A stretch of 10,538 nt of DNA from Fidelibacterota bacterium (GTDB lineage: Bacteria > Fidelibacterota > BS150m-G59): positions 1-10,538 of the forward strand of contig JADHUZ010000019.1 of assembly GCA_016784265.1 (NCBI GenBank). Direction: 5' to 3'. A program made the translations under genes and the position numbers. Of this stretch, positions 7,568-10,538 are shown in pieces. The notes beneath the pieces are model-generated. The model had not been told where the DNA came from. It did no database searches and saw nothing but the letters and a program-made list of their open reading frames with translations. Numbering within the stretch: the first letter of the stretch is position 1; each line of letters opens with the position of its first letter.

Positions 7568-8233
7568 TTACTCATCCAATGTTAAAATTAAGGTCGTTAA
7601 AGCTACGCTATATTTTATTTTCAAAAAAAGAGTTTTCATCCCTTTTTCTCGCCAAATTTCTACACGCGATTTCGGCTTCACGAAATATTCTGTCAGCATG
7701 TCTGTCTCTTCCGTTCGCGGAATGTATGGATTGTGCTCAAAATGGATGGAAAAATAATCCACAGATTCACCACGAAACATTTTTTCGGAATGCTTAATAT
7801 GCGCTGTTATCCATTTTTTTTCTGCCCAAAATGGCACAGAAATACTGGAATCCAGCGTGGCACAAAACGACAAAAGAGAAATCATCGTTTGCATATTTTT
7901 GCGAATGGCAACTGTATCATTTCGTGTGAATATTTTACCATTTTTCCAATCAAATTTTTCAACGAGCGAATCCACGATATTTGGTTGGTGAATTATTTTT
8001 TGGTATTTCAACGGTCGTTTTAGTGAATCTATCCGAATGGAATAAAAATTCTCCAAGTCCCAAAGCCATTTGAGTGTTGAATGAACATGAAATTGTGTTT
8101 CAGCATTTTTGGGAATATTAATTTGTTCAATTTCTGCCAATTTAATTCCCAAAAATCGCGCAGAATATCGAAGTGTATCTGCAGAAAAAAGCACAGAAAT
8201 TGTTACAACTAAAATTGATATTTTTATTTTCAT
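7568..8233 (-). CDS. Exported DUF3108-like protein
   Basis: This 221-residue protein starts with a signal peptide (MKIKISILVVTISVLFSA) and continues with DTLRYSARFLGIKLAEIEQ (19-37), which resembles the opening of DUF3108 proteins (a Leu-x-Tyr strand followed by a Gly-containing turn). A middle helix, AIRKNMQTMISLLSFCATLD, and the basic, beta-rich C-terminus also fit that family's layout. DUF3108 proteins are periplasmic or outer-membrane-associated proteins of unknown biochemical role. The frame is open to an ATG at 8266, but that start lies inside the upstream glycosyltransferase gene and would bury the signal peptide behind eleven residues, so the ATG at 8233, 14 bp after the upstream stop, is chosen. 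No strong Shine-Dalgarno is visible. The family assignment is from recollected pattern and is only moderately sure; the gene itself is secure. Confidence 0.75.
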   Translation of the reverse strand: MKIKISILVVTISVLFSADTLRYSARFLGIKLAEIEQINIPKNAETQFHVHSTLKWLWDLENFYSIRIDSLKRPLKYQKIIHQPNIVDSLVEKFDWKNGKIFTRNDTVAIRKNMQTMISLLSFCATLDSSISVPFWAEKKWITAHIKHSEKMFRGESVDYFSIHFEHNPYIPRTEETDMLTEYFVKPKSRVEIWREKGMKTLFLKIKYSVALTTLILTLDE

Positions 8234-8247
8234 CCGAAATTGAAAAA

Positions 8248-8958
8248 TTATCTGACTTTTTCCCATTTTTGGGAAACAGAGCGATTAAAAAGAATTGTTG
8301 AAATCCAATTTGAGAACCACAGAAACAAAATTTTTAAATACCCGGATTTTCTGTAATGGCGCGGTGATTCATAGCCAACTAAATCGTGCCAAAATCGAAC
8401 GCGAAAACCCTGTTTTCTGGCTCGTCGCATCAAATCATAATCCTCACCGCCAACGAAAGATTTATTGTAACCACCGAGTTTTTCAAAGACAGATTTCTTA
8501 ATAATTTGGCATTCACCTCGCCCGCCAGCAGAACCAACAAAAAATAAAATTCGCAATGAAAAATAAATCAAAAAATGAAAAATTTTATCTCGTAATTTTT
8601 CGTCTTGCGGATAAATTTTTATGCGGATTGTTGCGGCATCAAACTCGGATATTCTTTCTTCAATTTTTTCGATAAATCGGGAAATATTTGAAAAACGCAC
8701 ATCCGAATCGAGAAAAATCAGCCATTCATTTTCTGCAATTGTAGCGCCAAGATTTCTACCTTCTGCAATGCTTTTTTGAGGGCTATTTGGCTGGATGATT
8801 TTCGCACCAAGTTTTTTGGTTATTTCTATCGTTTTATCGGTGCTTAGCCCATCGGAAATGATTATTTCCGAACTTTCTTGAAAATCTAACCATTGTAAAA
8901 CAGACTGTTCAATTGTGTGTTCTTCATTAAATGTCGGAATAATTACGCTGAATTTCAT
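8248..8958 (-). CDS. Family 2 glycosyltransferase (GT-A fold), small
   Basis: This 236-residue protein is a GT2 transferase that uses a nucleotide- or lipid-linked sugar. It begins with the nucleotide-binding strand FSVIIPTFNEEHTI (3-16), followed by IIISDGLSTDKT (32-43). The metal-binding DxD is LDSDV (83-87, D84 and D86). VGSAGGRGECQIIKK (141-155) and GGYNKSFVGGEDYDL (162-176) supply the acceptor-side and catalytic ED segment. One membrane-associated hydrophobic stretch is seen near 206-224. The order resembles the transferase-2 group annotated as rSAM/selenodomain-associated (TIGR04283), but such a partner gene is absent here. The ATG at 8958 overlaps the upstream stop as ATGA. An ATG two codons earlier (8964) is possible, and the longer reading to 9033 only overlaps the previous gene. 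The sugar and acceptor are unknown; the context suggests envelope glycan assembly. Confidence 0.88.
   Translation of the reverse strand: MKFSVIIPTFNEEHTIEQSVLQWLDFQESSEIIISDGLSTDKTIEITKKLGAKIIQPNSPQKSIAEGRNLGATIAENEWLIFLDSDVRFSNISRFIEKIEERISEFDAATIRIKIYPQDEKLRDKIFHFLIYFSLRILFFVGSAGGRGECQIIKKSVFEKLGGYNKSFVGGEDYDLMRRARKQGFRVRFWHDLVGYESPRHYRKSGYLKILFLWFSNWISTILFNRSVSQKWEKVR
8259..8276 (-). promoter_or_regulatory. Perfect 7-bp hairpin near the GT2/DUF3108 junction
   Basis: TTTCCCA (8259-8265) and TGGGAAA (8270-8276) are perfect inverted repeats around a four-base loop. In the minus-strand transcript the hairpin sits in the last codons of the small glycosyltransferase, about 26 bases before the DUF3108-like ATG. 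It could affect translation or mRNA stability at the only junction in this operon with a real gap. No U-tract follows, so it is not a terminator. It may also be chance in coding sequence. Confidence 0.25.
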
Positions 8959-10058
8959 TTCCATCGCACCTTGTTTCCGAGCGGACTCAAAACAGTCGTG
9001 ATTGTGTAGTAAATTGGATTTATAAACCACCAAACGACAAATTCTTTGAGCGATACGGGCTCTTCAAACCAGATTTTGCTCAACCAAAAAATGCCGATGT
9101 CGGCGAATATTTTCATCGCCCAAATTGCAAAAAAACCCCAGAAGAATTTAAATCCCATCGCCAAATAAACTGGCAACAAAATTCCGAAAAAATGTGCTCC
9201 GGCAAGCACCAAAAGTAAGACAAAAAACATTGGGTTTTGACGAACTTGATGCAATCCATCCACCGCCCATCGCAATCGTTGACGAAATAATTCGCTCCAA
9301 GTTGGCTGACTTTCGGTTTTTACAAATGTTTCCTGCGAATGTGCAAAATGGATTTTTTTGCCTGTTATTTTTTGCATTTCTTGTAGTAAAACCGTATCAT
9401 CTCCGCCGAGCATATTTTTGATTTTTTCAAATCCGCCAACGGCAAAAAATGCATCTTTGCGAAAACCTAAATTCATTCCGCAGCCAGCCAATCCATAATT
9501 CGCATCCGCCATTCCACGATTCGCAACCATCAAAAGCAAAAAATCTAATCGCTGAAAAATCTGAACTGCTTTTTCTCCGCGTTTGATGGCGGCAAGCCCC
9601 GAAAGTGCAACCGTATCTTCGCGAAACGATTTCACCATTGTTTGCGCCCAATTTGGTTTTTGGGTACAATCAGCATCGGTAATTAAAATAATATCACCTT
9701 TCGCTTGCCGAATTGCAAAATCAAGCGGTGCTTTTTTCGCACGATATTTTCGTTTTTCGGGAGTTTTTAGTGAAATAATTCGGCTATCTTGTGTTGTCCA
9801 TTGTTGAATTATTTCACCCGTTTTGTCGGTAGAATTATCATCAACAACCAAAATTTCGAGCAGGTTTTCTGGATAATTTTGCTCCGAAAGCGAACGCAAA
9901 CAATTATCGATAACAGATTCTTCATTTCTTGCGGCAACAATGATTGTTGCTTTTTGAATTTTTCCACTTGGTGAAACGGATTTATTTTTTACAAAAAAGA
10001 ATAAAACGAGCATGGCGTAAACTGCCGTCAACACCAATAAAATCGACAAAAAAATCAA
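8955..10058 (-). CDS. Membrane-bound family 2 glycosyltransferase with QxxRW motif
   Basis: This 367-residue protein has an N-terminal membrane segment (2-23), a cytoplasmic GT-A domain and about three C-terminal membrane segments (278-300, 303-325, 338-358). The GT-A motifs are ATIIVAARNEE (37-47), VVDDNSTDKT (71-80), DxD in ITDADC (126-131), GGDD (218-221) and QRLRW (260-264). The last is the QxxRW motif known from processive and membrane GT2 enzymes such as cellulose, hyaluronan and poly-GlcNAc synthases. The start is a TTG overlapping the mgtE stop as TTGA. The first ATG (10013) would remove most of the first membrane segment, so TTG is favoured. Its stop overlaps the next glycosyltransferase by 4 bp. 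It may polymerise or transfer sugars at the inner membrane. The product is unknown, and the short length argues against a full cellulose-synthase-type channel. Confidence 0.88.
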   Translation of the reverse strand: MIFLSILLVLTAVYAMLVLFFFVKNKSVSPSGKIQKATIIVAARNEESVIDNCLRSLSEQNYPENLLEILVVDDNSTDKTGEIIQQWTTQDSRIISLKTPEKRKYRAKKAPLDFAIRQAKGDIILITDADCTQKPNWAQTMVKSFREDTVALSGLAAIKRGEKAVQIFQRLDFLLLMVANRGMADANYGLAGCGMNLGFRKDAFFAVGGFEKIKNMLGGDDTVLLQEMQKITGKKIHFAHSQETFVKTESQPTWSELFRQRLRWAVDGLHQVRQNPMFFVLLLVLAGAHFFGILLPVYLAMGFKFFWGFFAIWAMKIFADIGIFWLSKIWFEEPVSLKEFVVWWFINPIYYTITTVLSPLGNKVRWK

Positions 10059-10538
10059 ACCGAAAGGAATGTTGTTGCGATTGTAAAATAGATTCCGATG
10101 CCCATAATATCAATAAAAGTTGTTACAAATGGGCCTGTAGCGACGGCTGGATCAATGTCCATTCGCTCCAAGAATATTGGGATAAAAGTGCCGATTGTCG
10201 CCGATGCAATCATCGAAATGGCGAGCGAAGAACCGATAACAGCACCAAGCACTATCGGATTTTGACCTGATGAGATAACGCCAACAGTTTGTAGTATTAT
10301 CACGCAAATTGCAAGCAAAATTCCATAGGAAATTCCCAGCAAAAGACCAACGCGGGATTCCTTAAAAAGCACTTTCCACGCTTCTGCGATAGCGATTCTT
10401 CCTGTTGCAATTCCACGAACAACGATTGTCGAAGATTGCGTGCCGATATTTCCTCCCATTCCAATAATCACAGGGATAAAAGCGGCGAGAATCGCAATTT
10501 TGGAGAGTGTATTTTCAAATTGTGTGATGACATAAAAC
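10055..10538 (-). CDS. mgtE: Magnesium transporter MgtE, C-terminal membrane part, N-terminus off the right edge
   Basis: The frame is open from the right edge and gives 160 visible residues before the stop. It contains the MgtE channel domain: FIPVIIGMGGNIGTQSS (about 24-40 of the visible part), VVRGIATG, a hydrophobic ISYGILLAICVIILQTVGV helix, and the final FVTTFIDIMGIGIYF. The Asp of that last segment (codon 10109-10111) corresponds to the conserved pore Asp of the last helix that binds Mg2+ in Thermus MgtE. The N-domain and CBS domains expected in a full protein of about 450 residues must lie beyond the window. A GTG at 10471 is an internal codon, not the start. The stop codon overlaps the TTG start of the downstream glycosyltransferase, so it appears to head, or sit within, the operon. 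Confidence 0.93.
   Translation of the reverse strand, partial: FYVITQFENTLSKIAILAAFIPVIIGMGGNIGTQSSTIVVRGIATGRIAIAEAWKVLFKESRVGLLLGISYGILLAICVIILQTVGVISSGQNPIVLGAVIGSSLAISMIASATIGTFIPIFLERMDIDPAVATGPFVTTFIDIMGIGIYFTIATTFLSV

Noticed and set aside
8234..8266. Longer start for the DUF3108-like protein
   Set aside because: It lies inside the preceding gene and puts eleven residues ahead of a clean signal peptide.
8959..9033. Longer start for the small glycosyltransferase
   Set aside because: It would overlap the upstream gene by 79 bp and add residues before the first nucleotide-binding strand. The ATGA overlap at 8958 is the normal coupling arrangement.
1..10538. CRISPR array, tRNA, rRNA, insertion sequence, toxin-antitoxin or defence genes
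   Set aside because: No direct-repeat array, cloverleaf, transposase or nuclease motif was seen; all longer stretches are accounted for by the ten genes.

Overview
The window is AT-rich, densely coded bacterial chromosome carrying ten genes: eight complete and two cut by the window edges. Signal peptides on presumably exported proteins, a gluzincin-type peptidase joined to a beta-propeller, and membrane-bound family 2 glycosyltransferases suggest a Gram-negative-type bacterium. An FCB-superphylum or candidate-phylum lineage (Marinimicrobia, Cloacimonadota or Ignavibacteria-like) is my best guess, but it is a low-confidence inference from protein style. I see no rRNA, tRNA, CRISPR array, transposase, phage gene or recognisable defence system.

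Layout. (1) Positions 1-1564, minus strand: a VOC/glyoxalase-fold protein followed 24 bp later by an exported HEXXH peptidase with the start of a TolB-like beta-propeller, which runs off the left edge. (2) Positions 1565-1618: a short divergent promoter region with a TAACA-N6-TGTTA dyad. (3) Positions 1619-5159, plus strand: two overlapping genes for the halves of a heterodimeric ABC exporter. Its sequence departures (Asp for the catalytic Glu in the first subunit, LSVGQ in the second) both fall in the same composite ATP site. (4) Positions 5160-5291: a convergent intergenic region with an imperfect hairpin. (5) Positions 5292-10538, minus strand: a tight six-gene run in the order mgtE (C-terminal part), membrane GT2, smaller GT2, DUF3108-like protein, small membrane protein, CBM48/GH13-like protein. 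Four of its five junctions overlap by 4 nt or abut directly, and the fifth has a 14-nt gap.

How they may work together (inference). The six-gene run looks like one transcription unit concerned with the cell envelope: two glycosyltransferases, an exported DUF3108-like protein, a small polytopic membrane protein and an exported glucan-binding-type protein. The last has the GH13 architecture but appears to lack the GH13 nucleophile and acid/base residues, so it may bind or scaffold a glycan instead of cutting it. The most interesting observations are this apparent GH13 pseudoenzyme and its translational coupling to the upstream genes.
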